Program-made: the position numbers and the translations under genes
The notes under the pieces: model-generated
The model's input: the letters and a program-made list of their open reading frames with translations, nothing else
What the model was told of the DNA's origin: nothing
The model's database searches: none
Shown: positions 9,250 to 17,270 of the stretch, piece by piece
Position numbering within the stretch: position 1 is the first letter of the stretch
Layout of the letters: each line of letters begins with the position of its first letter
NCBI GenBank assembly: GCA_015207365.1
Contig: JADEXA010000045.1
Location: 1-62,760, forward strand
Direction of reading: 5' to 3'
Length of the DNA: 62,760 nt
DNA from: Vacuolonema iberomarrocanum LEGE 07170
Lineage (GTDB): Bacteria > Cyanobacteriota > Cyanobacteriia > Elainellales > Elainellaceae

Positions 9250-9356
9250 TAAGTAGCTCGGCATGATGAAAAACCAGACCCTAAAAACCTGTGCCGCCCG
9301 CAGCGCGGGCGGCACAGGTTTTTAGGGTCTTAGGTTTAATTGCACCTGCCGACTTA
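9250..9356 (+). repeat. Palindromic repeat family A, copy 1
   Basis: A 107-bp element starting TAAGTAGCTCGGCATGATG and ending GCACCTGCCGACTTA, with a central hairpin of 26-bp arms around a 3-base AGC loop. The ends are short inverted TAAGT/ACTTA. It has no open frame. Other copies: 13280 (same direction), and 27433, 28881, 39375 and 58523 (opposite direction). Confidence 0.92.
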
Positions 9357-9440
9357 CCAAGAGGTGAGTAATGCGCTGGTCTTGCGTGTTACATTCTCTG
9401 GGTGAAGCATTTCATCGCCAGATTGTGTGCTTGTTTTGGA

Positions 9441-9788
9441 TTAGAGCGGTAGAAAATGAACCCGATTCTCAAACTCCTCGGGCTTTCCTAAAGTCGCAAT
9501 TAGCTCCAGATCTCTGATGCAACTGCCGATTGAGACACGAGACTGTCGGGCAAACACAACGCCTGGAAAATATACTGCCCTCATCTGCCTTGTCTTGGCT
9601 TCTGCTAATAGGTCATCGTCTTGAGAAAACAACAATCGCTGCAACTCGGTTGCCCGATCGAGAACTTCAGGGTCAGAAATGCCACTGCGGTTGTCTTCCT
9701 GCACACTCAAAACATCCACATTGCGCTGACGTAATCCGTTGATAATCGCACCATGAATGTTTTCATCCATGTAGAGAGCAAGGCTCAT
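9441..9788 (-). CDS. DUF5615 PIN-like protein (putative toxin)
   Basis: A 115-residue DUF5615 protein with a PIN-like nuclease fold. The N-terminal LYMDENIHGAIINGLRQR holds the first acidic residue (D8, E9), and SQDDDLLAEA (about 56-65) the second acidic cluster, as in this family. Its ATG overlaps the stop of the upstream DUF433 gene by 4 bases (9785-9788), so translation is coupled. DUF433-DUF5615 pairs are widespread in cyanobacteria and are predicted toxin-antitoxin modules with the DUF5615 protein as the RNase. No activity can be shown from sequence alone. Confidence 0.85.
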   Translation of the reverse strand: MSLALYMDENIHGAIINGLRQRNVDVLSVQEDNRSGISDPEVLDRATELQRLLFSQDDDLLAEAKTRQMRAVYFPGVVFARQSRVSIGSCIRDLELIATLGKPEEFENRVHFLPL

Positions 9789-10114
9789 CTCAAGAGTCCT
9801 TGTGCTCTGAGCCGAGCGACAAAAGGAGAATCCTGAGCCTGTTGCTCTAAGTCTGCAACGTAGGCGTCCCGTCGCTGGATGTCTTCGTCTAGGCGATCGC
9901 GGTGATCCCAGTAGTAAGCAAGGGCTGCATAAATTTGCCCCATATTCAAATGGCGATGGTTAATTTGGAGTTCTTCAGGAGTCCATCCATAGGCTCGCTG
10001 TGCCATCACTAGCTCAACGACTTTGAGCGTCGTCCCAAGGATAATCGGCACATTGTTCTGATTAATACCAATGTGAGGATACTCCGTCGGAGTAAGGCTT
10101 TGAGCATTCTGCAT
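9785..10114 (-). CDS. DUF433 protein (putative antitoxin)
   Basis: A 109-residue DUF433 protein. The family core is clear: GINQNNVPIILGTTLKVVELVMAQ, then YGWTPEELQINHRHLNMGQIYAALAYYWDH, a winged-helix-like fold that usually binds DNA. It precedes and overlaps the DUF5615 gene by 4 bases in the usual antitoxin-toxin order and probably neutralises it and represses the pair. The start is the ATG at 10114. Confidence 0.85.
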   Translation of the reverse strand: MQNAQSLTPTEYPHIGINQNNVPIILGTTLKVVELVMAQRAYGWTPEELQINHRHLNMGQIYAALAYYWDHRDRLDEDIQRRDAYVADLEQQAQDSPFVARLRAQGLLR

Positions 10115-10260
10115 GATGGGTGATCAGCTACGTCTACTTAGCATGGTATCAAGTCCAATCTTGCACAAGAGGTACACCTTTCCCATTTTGTAGATAAAAA
10201 CTGTGGCGCTTCATGGAAAGCTGGGTTTAAATCAGTGGAAACACCAGCAATAAGGCGGCG

Positions 10261-12222
10261 ATGGGCGAGCAGGGCAAATACCACGGGCAACGGCTGAAGG
10301 CACGGGATGTGTTGCGACTCTATGAAGCGGGAGAGCGCGACTTCCGGGGCACCATTTTGCGGGGCTGCAACGTTCGGAGAGCCGACCTGTCGGGAGCCGA
10401 CTTTAGCGGGGCAGATATTCGCAGTGCGCGATTTGTGGAGGCGACACTGCGAGGAGCGACGTTTTGTCATGCACAGGCAGGGCTACAGCGCCGCTGGTTA
10501 GGTCTACTAGTGCCTGGCATTGTGGCTTTTGTACTAACGGGTTTTTGTCTAGTGATTTCTGGGGCAAGCACCGTCTCAGCCTTATTTGCCTCTGAACTAT
10601 CCTTTGTCGGAATTGGAATTATGGGGGTTATTATCTTCGCTGCTTTTTTCTATGTAACCTTGCGTCGAGGCACATATGAGCAAGGAGCGAAGCACATCGC
10701 TTTGATCCTCGGAGGTACTGTTGCTGTCGCTATCATTATTTTTGTTAATACAGGTGGAACCTTTACTTTTGCTAGCGCGGGTTCTGTTGTTGGTGCAATC
10801 ACATCTTTATCACTTTATGTCTACATAAATTATCGCAATTACAGACGTAGATCCGTCTTTGAGAAAATTTCTGGAAATCATCTTAATGTTATTAAGCGTT
10901 TCGGTACATCTTTTAGCGGTGCAGATTTGACAGAGGCCACCTTTGCCTATGCTTGTCTCAAAAGCACTAGTTTTGTTGATTCGCATCAGCGCCCCACAAT
11001 GCTTACTCGTGTGCGCTGGCGTCATGCCCAAAAGCTCGAGTATGCTGACCTTAGAACCTATGCCCTAAGCGATCGACGCGTTTGTATTCTGCTCACTACT
11101 CTCGATGGCATTGACCAGGATTTATCCAATATCGACTTGCAAGGAGCAAACTTAGCAGATGCAAAACTCTTTCGCACCAACCTTAAAGGAGCCAATCTTA
11201 GTGGTGCAAATTTAAGTGGAGCAGAGCTACAGGGTGCTAACCTGACCCAGGCTCAGTGTGTAGGTACTGATTTTACAGGTAGCCACTTGACTGGAGTATG
11301 TTTGGAGTCTTGGATCACCCACGAAACTACTATTTTGAGCAAGATTGATTGTCAATATGTGTTTCTCAAGGAAATCCCGAACGAATTTGGATGGTGTGAC
11401 CGTCTACCGCATGATCCTAAGCAATCTTTTGAGCCAGGTGACTTCGAGAAATTCTTTAAAGAAATGCCCGACACTGTACAGATTCTTATTCGTAATGGCA
11501 TTAACCCAGACTCGTTTAAGGCAGTACTGCGTGACCTTGTATCCAATTATCCCAGCATCAATGCTGACTCCCTCCAAAGTTTCGATAGAAAAGGAAATGA
11601 TTTGTTAGTCAAGCTCCAGGTTCCAGAGGGGATAGACAAAAGTGAAATTAAGAGATTTTGGAATCATGAAGACGTATGTACAGCACGACTCCAGACAGAA
11701 ATTGTTCGTGCTCAATTAGAAGCCGAGAAGCGACGTGCGGATGATGTGAAAGAAGTGGCACTGGGCTTTAGCAAGTTTCTGTCCTCCATTCAAATCAACA
11801 ACATGAATAATCCCATCAGTACAGGTGATGGCAGTTTTTATGCGGGTGGTGAGGTTAACCTCACGGGCAGCACTCTTAACTTGGGCAAAATTAGCGGTCA
11901 GGTAAGCAACCAGATCAACCAACTGCCCGATGGCGCTCCCGAATCGGACAAGCCTAGCCTCAAAGATCTGCTGACGCAATTGCAAGCGGCTATTGAAGCC
12001 GACAAAGAACTCAGCGACATCGAAAAGAAGGAAGCCTTTGGTGAAGTGGCAAAGCTGGCAGAGGCAGGGAACACGCCTAAGGAAAATGCGATGCAGCGGA
12101 TGGCAAAGCGGGCGGCGGATAATCTGAAATCTATTGCCGAGCCACTGACGGAGGCATCTAATTTGGCGGAGGCTTGTAAGAACCTCCTGCCGCTGATTTT
12201 GCCGTTGTTTGCGCTGCTGTAG
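10261..12222 (+). CDS. Membrane pentapeptide-repeat protein with long C-terminal region
   Basis: A 653-residue multidomain protein. Residues 10-75 hold a first pentapeptide block (FRGTILRGCNVRRADLSGADF). Four hydrophobic helices follow at about 80-190, then a second block including YADLRTY and a longer run (DLSNIDLQGANLADAKLFRTN onward) to about 350. The C-terminal third contains a charged helical region, a glycine-rich strand segment (STGDGSFYAGGEVNLTGSTLN) and a final helical bundle ending with a hydrophobic tail. Pentapeptide repeats form a right-handed beta-helix used for binding; the membrane helices split the helix in two. The middle (about 10700-11700) is more AT-rich and poorer in HIP1 than the ends, which could reflect domain shuffling. 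Function unknown. Confidence 0.82.
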   Translation: MGEQGKYHGQRLKARDVLRLYEAGERDFRGTILRGCNVRRADLSGADFSGADIRSARFVEATLRGATFCHAQAGLQRRWLGLLVPGIVAFVLTGFCLVISGASTVSALFASELSFVGIGIMGVIIFAAFFYVTLRRGTYEQGAKHIALILGGTVAVAIIIFVNTGGTFTFASAGSVVGAITSLSLYVYINYRNYRRRSVFEKISGNHLNVIKRFGTSFSGADLTEATFAYACLKSTSFVDSHQRPTMLTRVRWRHAQKLEYADLRTYALSDRRVCILLTTLDGIDQDLSNIDLQGANLADAKLFRTNLKGANLSGANLSGAELQGANLTQAQCVGTDFTGSHLTGVCLESWITHETTILSKIDCQYVFLKEIPNEFGWCDRLPHDPKQSFEPGDFEKFFKEMPDTVQILIRNGINPDSFKAVLRDLVSNYPSINADSLQSFDRKGNDLLVKLQVPEGIDKSEIKRFWNHEDVCTARLQTEIVRAQLEAEKRRADDVKEVALGFSKFLSSIQINNMNNPISTGDGSFYAGGEVNLTGSTLNLGKISGQVSNQINQLPDGAPESDKPSLKDLLTQLQAAIEADKELSDIEKKEAFGEVAKLAEAGNTPKENAMQRMAKRAADNLKSIAEPLTEASNLAEACKNLLPLILPLFALL

Positions 12223-12228
12223 GTATCC

Positions 12229-12263
12229 CAGGGGTCGGGTGCCTTGAAGGCACCCGACCCCTG
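12229..12263. terminator. Bidirectional hairpin between convergent genes
   Basis: A perfect inverted repeat with 17-bp arms (CAGGGGTCGGGTGCCTT on the left) and a one-base centre sits between the stop of the pentapeptide gene (12222) and the stop of the cupin gene (12270). It has no T-run, so it may instead be another repeat; a shared terminator role is inferred from position. Confidence 0.5.
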
Positions 12264-12269
12264 AACGTA

Positions 12270-12905
12270 TCAAAATAATTTCGCTGTGTGGTTTTTGGCG
12301 TCGAACTCAAACCGCTGCTTAAAGTCCGTTACGCCATAGATGTTGAAGGTGATGGCGGATTCGTCGCCTAGGGGTTCGACGCTGTGGATGGCGTTGGGCA
12401 AAAAGCTGATGAGGTCGCCGGGGGATAAGGTGCGATCGCCCACTAACTCAATGCGATCGGGGTGCTCCGATGTTGGAGCCTTGCGCCAAAAGCGATTCTT
12501 TTCCTGGCCGTTGACTATGGCCACAATGCCCCAGGTGCCGTGGTTGTGGATGGGGGAGGGTTGCCCCGGTAGCCAGGCCACCATCTGCACCGTCAGCGGA
12601 AACTGGTGGTCTTGGTAGAGGAAGCGCACCGACCAGCCGGGGTTGGGCTTGGGTTGGACGAACTCAAACTGGAGCCAGTAGGAGCTGTTGAGGAGCTTGC
12701 GAACTAAGGGGGCGATCGCCTCAATGCGTCTTCCATCATCGGGTTCTGCCGCCAAAATATCTTCGACTTCAGTCAGGAAACGGTACATCCGATAGGGCGT
12801 TTCAGGAATCTCTAATTCCGCTACATCTAACGCAATGCAGTTCCCATTTTCTTGTACCAACCAGTCCTGGCTGATTTCTAATTGCTCTTTCTCCACCGTC
12901 AACAT
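12270..12905 (-). CDS. Cysteine dioxygenase-family cupin
   Basis: A 211-residue cupin of the cysteine dioxygenase family (small-thiol dioxygenases). The metal motif is SPIHNHGTWGIVAIVNGQE in the middle of the chain (two His, then Glu), with the second cupin motif LPNAIHSVEPLGDE providing the third His. Such enzymes use iron and O2 to oxidise thiols such as cysteine or 3-mercaptopropionate to sulfinic acids; the exact substrate is not readable. The start is the ATG at 12905. It stands alone and is convergent with the pentapeptide gene. Confidence 0.82.
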   Translation of the reverse strand: MLTVEKEQLEISQDWLVQENGNCIALDVAELEIPETPYRMYRFLTEVEDILAAEPDDGRRIEAIAPLVRKLLNSSYWLQFEFVQPKPNPGWSVRFLYQDHQFPLTVQMVAWLPGQPSPIHNHGTWGIVAIVNGQEKNRFWRKAPTSEHPDRIELVGDRTLSPGDLISFLPNAIHSVEPLGDESAITFNIYGVTDFKQRFEFDAKNHTAKLF

Positions 12906-13279
12906 AAAAACTTATCCAGAACAATGACTAAGGAATAGCGAACCTAAATAAAAAAATGGGGGCGATCGAGATACAGCTTTTTGAGCGATTTCGATCTCGA
13001 CTCATCCTAATCTTAAAACGACTAAATCGCTGTTCTGGATGTTTTGTAAGTTGCTTTAGGGCAGCGTAGTGTGGTGCTTCTGTAAGTGGGATATGTTGCA
13101 GCGCATTACTTGTAGCGAGTTAATCAACTTAGAAAAATTTTTGCCGAGAAGGATAAACTCTACACTCACCTTAAATCTCTTTGTGCTGAGATCAGAGTCT
13201 TGTGCTGTAATTCTCTGATCGTTACTGGAAAGGGGTTTCGGAGGATAGGACAAGAGATTTTCTGATAGTTAAAACCTCT
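12906..13279. other. Intergenic, no supported gene
   Basis: AT-rich spacer upstream of the cupin gene. A 65-codon minus-strand frame at 13056-13253 has no family resemblance. Nothing else is visible before repeat A2. Confidence 0.45.
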
Positions 13280-13386
13280 TAAGTAGCTCGGCATGATGAA
13301 AAACCAGACCCTAAAAACCTGTGCCGCCCGCAGCGCGGGCGGCACAGGTTTTTAGGGTTTTAGGTTTAATTGCACCTGCCAACTTA
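13280..13386 (+). repeat. Palindromic repeat family A, copy 2
   Basis: A 107-bp copy nearly identical to copy 1 and in the same direction. The stem has one unpaired base near its foot (AGGGTTTT where copy 1 has AGGGTCTT). It ends AACTTA. Confidence 0.92.
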
Positions 13387-13663
13387 TCAAAAGCAGTTAC
13401 AGTGAAATCTTTGATACCTGGAAGTATAGAGTGAACCTCAAATATCTATCACCTATGCATGAACATGTCATTTAGACAAGCACAATTTTGTTGAGATGAA
13501 TTTCAAAAAAAATTCGGATTTCTACATCCAATTGAAACCGTTAGTCGTATCAGGGGCAGCGCGGCGCAGCCAAGGGGAAAATCGTCTTTTTCTCGAAGCT
13601 ATTTCATGCCTGATGCTGAGGCCAAGCGTGTCGTAAGCCATTTAGTTTTGTGCGGAGAGATTC
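13387..13663. other. Promoter region of the YHS gene
   Basis: AT-rich at its start and without an open gene. It leads to the ATG at 13664, which is preceded by GGAGAG about 7 bases upstream. No specific operator could be recognised. Confidence 0.4.
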
Positions 13664-14464
13664 ATGAAAGCGAAGTATCTAGTTGCTCTTGCTGTAGCAT
13701 CCGTTTTGACCGTTGGACTGGCTCCTCTAGCTAGTAATTTCCGTCCGGCGCAAGCCAACCCCTGTGCGAGTGTAAATCCCTGTGCCGGAGCAAATCCTTG
13801 TGCTGGAGTGGATCCTTGTGCAAGTGCCAATCCTTGTGCTGGGGTGGATCCTTGTGCCGGAGCGAATCCCTGTGCTGGAGTGGATCCTTGTGCTGGGGTG
13901 GATCCTTGTGCAGGTGCCAATCCTTGTGCTGGGGTGGATCCTTGTGCAGGTGCCAATCCTTGTGCGGGTGTTGACCCCTGTGCTGGCGCGAATCCTTGCG
14001 CTGGAGTGGATCCTTGTGCGGGTGCGAATCCCTGCGCGGGTGCAGGGTCTGAAACCACAGGTGCCACGGCTCCTGAAGTCTACACGGCTCCGAATGGCCT
14101 TGCGATTCGTGGCGCTGACCCTGTTGCTTACTTCACCGAAGGCGCTGCTGTCATCGGAAGCAGTGAGTATCAGTACGAATGGCAGGGTGCAACCTGGCAA
14201 TTCGCCAGCGCTCAAAACCGCGATTTGTTTGCCAGCAATCCTGAACAGTATGCTCCCCAGTACGGCGGTTACTGCGCTAAGGCTATGAGCGAAGGCAATT
14301 TGGTTTCCGTTGATCCAGAGGCATGGCGCATCGTTGATGGCCAGTTATACCTCAACTACAGCATGGATGTGCAACAGATTTGGCTACAGGATGTTCCTGG
14401 CAACATCACCCTCGCCGATGCCAATTGGCCGGATGCTCTGGTGGGTAACACGGTCTTTGAATAA
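13664..14464 (+). CDS. Secreted YHS-domain protein with [N/D]PCA[G/S][A/V] hexapeptide repeats
   Basis: A 266-residue protein. Residues 1-31 are a signal peptide (MKAKYLVALAVASVLTVGL...) ending in AQA, so cleavage would leave NPCAS at the N-terminus. Residues 32-127 are sixteen tandem hexapeptides with the pattern [N/D]PCA[G/S][A/V], one Cys each. After a short linker comes a YHS domain (about 137-195: NGLAIRGADPVAYFTEG, EYQYEWQGATWQFAS, YAPQYGGYCAKAMSEG), then a C-terminal region with DAEAWRIVDGQLYLNY-like sequence. YHS domains often bind metals or accompany metal transport. The Cys array could bind metal or form disulfides in the periplasm; this is inference. The gene stands alone upstream of por. 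Confidence 0.85.
   Translation: MKAKYLVALAVASVLTVGLAPLASNFRPAQANPCASVNPCAGANPCAGVDPCASANPCAGVDPCAGANPCAGVDPCAGVDPCAGANPCAGVDPCAGANPCAGVDPCAGANPCAGVDPCAGANPCAGAGSETTGATAPEVYTAPNGLAIRGADPVAYFTEGAAVIGSSEYQYEWQGATWQFASAQNRDLFASNPEQYAPQYGGYCAKAMSEGNLVSVDPEAWRIVDGQLYLNYSMDVQQIWLQDVPGNITLADANWPDALVGNTVFE
13757..14044 (+). repeat. Coding tandem repeat, 16 units of 18 bp
   Basis: Sixteen in-frame 18-bp units encode [N/D]PCA[G/S][A/V]. Many units come in identical pairs (NPCAGV-DPCAGA), showing recent slippage or unequal exchange. The unit number is probably variable between strains. Confidence 0.93.
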
Positions 14465-14978
14465 GGGTTCTTGAGTAATGGTTTCGTTGGGCGTCATCAG
14501 ATGTCGGCTTTCGTGAAAATCGTGGGAACTGTGGGCGGTGCCCACTCTATGGGAGCGGACTTGAAGCGATCGCCCGAACCAAATCAAACTCACAACCTGA
14601 ATTCAAACGACCAAGTTTAGCGTTGCCGCTTTGCTCGCATTCTCCAGCCCCTCTTCCCATTTGCGGAAGGGGGGCATTGAATTTTATGGGCGCAGCCTCC
14701 AAACCCAGCGGCAAATGTTAACTTTTCTGAGGAGACTGTAAATGGACGTTACATCTCACTTCACGGGATGCAGTTTCCCCATATTCTGTTAAGCAGATGT
14801 CTTTTGACCGCTACGCATTCAGTCAGATGTCGAATCAATCATGCTGGATGGGTCGCATGGTTTATTTGTGATTTTTGGCGTTTGCATTTAATTCTCTGCA
14901 AGAACTGGGATACGTCCCGCGCTTTTTCTATCCGGTCACGATATGTCTCTCACTTTGAAAAACGCGATTTAACTGGGT
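14465..14978. other. Long leader/promoter region of por, no supported gene
   Basis: About 510 bases with no family-like frame. A frame at 14768-15112 overlaps por and is a shadow. This length upstream of por could hold a light-responsive promoter and a long 5' UTR, but no site was recognised. Confidence 0.4.
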
Positions 14979-15956
14979 TTGCCAAGTATGGAAAACGATC
15001 AGAAGCCAGTCGTTATTGTTACTGGTGCTTCCTCTGGAGTCGGGCTGAACGCTGCCAAATCCCTTGCCGACCGGGGATGGCATGTCATTATGGCCTGCCG
15101 CAATTTGGATAAAGCCAAAGATGTGGCACAGTCGATTGGGATGCCCGTCGAAAACTACACTGTCCTTCACCTCGACCTTGCGTCCCTGGCTAGCGTTCGC
15201 CGCTTTGTTGAAGACTTTCGTGCGCTGGGGCGTCCGCTGCACTCGGTGGTATGCAATGCGGCGGTTTACTATCCGCTGCTCAAAGAGCCGATGCGCAGTG
15301 AGGATGGCTATGAATTGAGCGTTGCAACTAACCATTTGGGTCACTTCCTGCTGTGCAATCTGTTGCTGGAAGACCTGAAGAACTCGCCCGCTGCTGACAA
15401 GCGCATGGTGATTTTGGGAACGGTGACGGCGAATCCGAAGGAGTTGGGTGGCAAGATTCCTATCCCTGCACCGCCGGATCTGGGTGACCTTCAGGGCTTT
15501 GAGCAGGGTTTCAAAGCGCCGATTTCGATGATCAACGACAAAAAGTTTAAGTCTGGTAAAGCCTATAAGGACAGCAAACTCTGCAATGTGCTGACGATGC
15601 GCGAGTTGCACCGTCGCTATCACGACGAGACGGGTATTACCTTCAATTCGCTCTATCCAGGTTGCGTTGCTGATACGCCGTTGTTCCGCAACCATTACTC
15701 GCTGTTCCAAACCATTTTCCCCTGGTTCCAGAAGAACATTACGGGGGGCTATGTGTCGCAGGAGTTGGCGGGCGATCGCGTTGCCCAAGTGGTTGCTGAA
15801 GATGAGTTTAACCAGTCCGGGGTGTACTGGAGCTGGGGGAATCGCCAGAAGCCCGGTCGCCGCTCGTTTGATCAAGAAGTGTCGAACGAGGCGCAGGATG
15901 ATGCGAAAGCTCGCAAGCTCTGGGATTTGAGCGCAAAGCTGGTTGGCATGGTGTAA
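14979..15956 (+). CDS. por: Light-dependent protochlorophyllide oxidoreductase
   Basis: A 325-residue short-chain dehydrogenase that reduces protochlorophyllide to chlorophyllide with NADPH and light, a step of chlorophyll synthesis. The nucleotide motif GASSGVG is near residue 16, CNAAVYYP and TNHLGHFLL follow, and the catalytic Y196-xxx-K200 lies in AYKDSK; the LPOR-specific insertion and GGYVSQELAGDRVAQVV are present, and length matches cyanobacterial LPOR. An alternative ATG three codons in (14988) gives MENDQKP; both are plausible. Single-gene unit downstream of a long intergenic region. Confidence 0.97.
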   Translation: MPSMENDQKPVVIVTGASSGVGLNAAKSLADRGWHVIMACRNLDKAKDVAQSIGMPVENYTVLHLDLASLASVRRFVEDFRALGRPLHSVVCNAAVYYPLLKEPMRSEDGYELSVATNHLGHFLLCNLLLEDLKNSPAADKRMVILGTVTANPKELGGKIPIPAPPDLGDLQGFEQGFKAPISMINDKKFKSGKAYKDSKLCNVLTMRELHRRYHDETGITFNSLYPGCVADTPLFRNHYSLFQTIFPWFQKNITGGYVSQELAGDRVAQVVAEDEFNQSGVYWSWGNRQKPGRRSFDQEVSNEAQDDAKARKLWDLSAKLVGMV

Positions 15957-16374
15957 GGCTGTCGCATATTCCCTGCGCTCTTTTTGGGCGAAGGGTGGGT
16001 ACTGCCTGCCTAAACCCTATATGCAAACCGTGAGCCTTGGGGGGTGCTTCGCCCCCCAAACCCCCTGCCTGGGGGAACGAAGCTTCCCCAGACCCCCTTC
16101 GGCAAAGGAGCTTTGCATTGGTGGCGTTAGGTCGCTTCGCATCGGTGGGGGCATCTGGTTTATGCTGTTGCCGTTCTCTTGGCCTGTGGTTCTATTTGCT
16201 TAGATAAAACCAGTCATGGCTTGAAAGCTGTGTAGTTCAGGGCTTTTAGGTCAAATTCTGGGATTCGAAATCTAAGACCTAAAATTGGCTTGGGTATTAA
16301 TAGTCGTTGCAAACTTGGGCGATCGCTAAACCTAGCCATTAGAATCGATATGTTTTGACCGTGGGGAGACCCTC
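15957..16374. other. Intergenic with G/C hairpin cluster, no supported gene
   Basis: A 418-base spacer between por and nfeD. It holds the hairpin cluster at 16037-16089 and otherwise only short, unrecognisable frames. Confidence 0.5.
16037..16089. repeat. Cluster of three overlapping GC hairpins
   Basis: Three short inverted repeats follow each other: TTGGGGGG/CCCCCCAA (16037-16059), CCCCC/GGGGG (16061-16075) and GGGGAA/TTCCCC (16072-16089). The last two share bases, so the folds are mutually exclusive. This looks like a dispersed GC-rich extragenic repeat; a terminator role after por is also possible. Confidence 0.7.
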
Positions 16375-17025
16375 ATGGAAACGGTTTACTGGCTTTGCTT
16401 TGCGGTAGGTGGCGTTTTTGTCTTCCTGGCGGCAGTCGGTGGTCTGGACGGGGCAGACATTGCCGACCCTGACGTCGACCTTGGAATGGAGGTCGAGGTT
16501 GATGAAGAGGCGGATCTGGAGCTTGTCGATCCGGGGGATGCAGCGCAGCGCAGGCGGCGCGTTCGTCCTCCTCGTCCCCGCTTTCCGCTGCTTTCCCTGC
16601 TCGCGAGCTTTAAATTTTGGACATTCGGTAGTTGCTTCTTTGGATTGACGGGGCTTGTTTTGACCTGGATGGGGGTCAGCCCTCTGATGGTGGCGATCGC
16701 CGCTGTCAGCATGGGTGTTTTCTGTGGCATTAGCATCGCCTGGACCCTCCGTTCTCTCCGCCGCCGCCAAGTAAATAGTTTGGTGCGAACGAACGACCTG
16801 GCTGGATTGGCGGGTGTCGTCGAAATTCCGCTGAGTCTCGATAGCCGAGGCAAGGTGCGTCTCAATGTCAAAGGCAGCATGGTTGATTTCATTGCCTATA
16901 CCAATGAGGAGCGGGTATTGGAAGCGGGCGATCGCGTGTTCGTCGTCGGCACCGAACAGAACTGTCTCTGGGTCGTTGCTGCCGACACCCTGGAATCTCC
17001 TAATTCTGCCTCGCGGAAAAACTAA
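16375..17025 (+). CDS. NfeD-like membrane protein
   Basis: A 216-residue protein with one hydrophobic segment at the N-terminus (about 3-23), an acidic stretch (about 24-55), a basic RRRRVRPPRPRFP motif, two further hydrophobic segments (about 82-128), and a C-terminal OB-fold (LAGVVEIPLSLDSRGKVRLNV, GDRVFVVGTEQNCLWVV). This is the architecture of short NfeD proteins, the usual partners of flotillins in membrane microdomains. Two flotillin genes follow at once on the same strand, which supports the assignment. The ATG at 16375 follows a GGGGAGAC ribosome site. Confidence 0.83.
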   Translation: METVYWLCFAVGGVFVFLAAVGGLDGADIADPDVDLGMEVEVDEEADLELVDPGDAAQRRRRVRPPRPRFPLLSLLASFKFWTFGSCFFGLTGLVLTWMGVSPLMVAIAAVSMGVFCGISIAWTLRSLRRRQVNSLVRTNDLAGLAGVVEIPLSLDSRGKVRLNVKGSMVDFIAYTNEERVLEAGDRVFVVGTEQNCLWVVAADTLESPNSASRKN

Positions 17026-17030
17026 GCGGG

Positions 17031-17215
17031 CAATTGTAGGTGGATGGGTAGATGAGGGGATGAGGGGATGGGTGGATCCCTTTGGTTACGTCCTCCTATC
17101 TGCGCCTGATCTCGCATGCGTCTCCCACCCTCCAAAGCATTCACCCATCCACCCATTCACCCCTCGACGCATTCACCCATCCACCCGCAACGCATCCACT
17201 CATTCACCTCCCCTA
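17031..17215. repeat. Low-complexity CACCCATC-type repeat tract
   Basis: A spacer rich in GGATGGGTGGAT on the left and CATTCACCCATCCACCC on the right. An 18-bp unit (GCATTCACCCATCCACCC) is repeated exactly at 17137-17154 and 17169-17186. The left part is roughly complementary to the right part, so a long imperfect hairpin can form between nfeD and the first flotillin gene. Confidence 0.75.
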
Positions 17216-17270
17216 TCCCTTCCGTGCTGCGTGTTCCATTGTGTAGTTGTTCATTAATCCTCACTAACCT

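Noticed and set aside
9250..9356. Family A hairpins as simple rho-independent terminators
   Set aside because: The conserved flanks, fixed total length, both orientations and lack of a consistent T-run fit a dispersed element better, although they could still stop transcription.
13757..14044. Regular repeats resembling a CRISPR array
   Set aside because: Units are contiguous 18-mers inside a coding frame with no unique spacers.
13642..14215. Long minus-strand frames (APAQGSTPAQG-type and TRTRIHPSTRI-type) over the repeat region
   Set aside because: They are the other-frame readings of the 18-bp tandem repeat; a repeat of 18 bp keeps every frame open.
14768..15112. 114-codon plus-strand frame upstream of and overlapping por
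   Set aside because: It overlaps the clear por coding frame and shows no domain.
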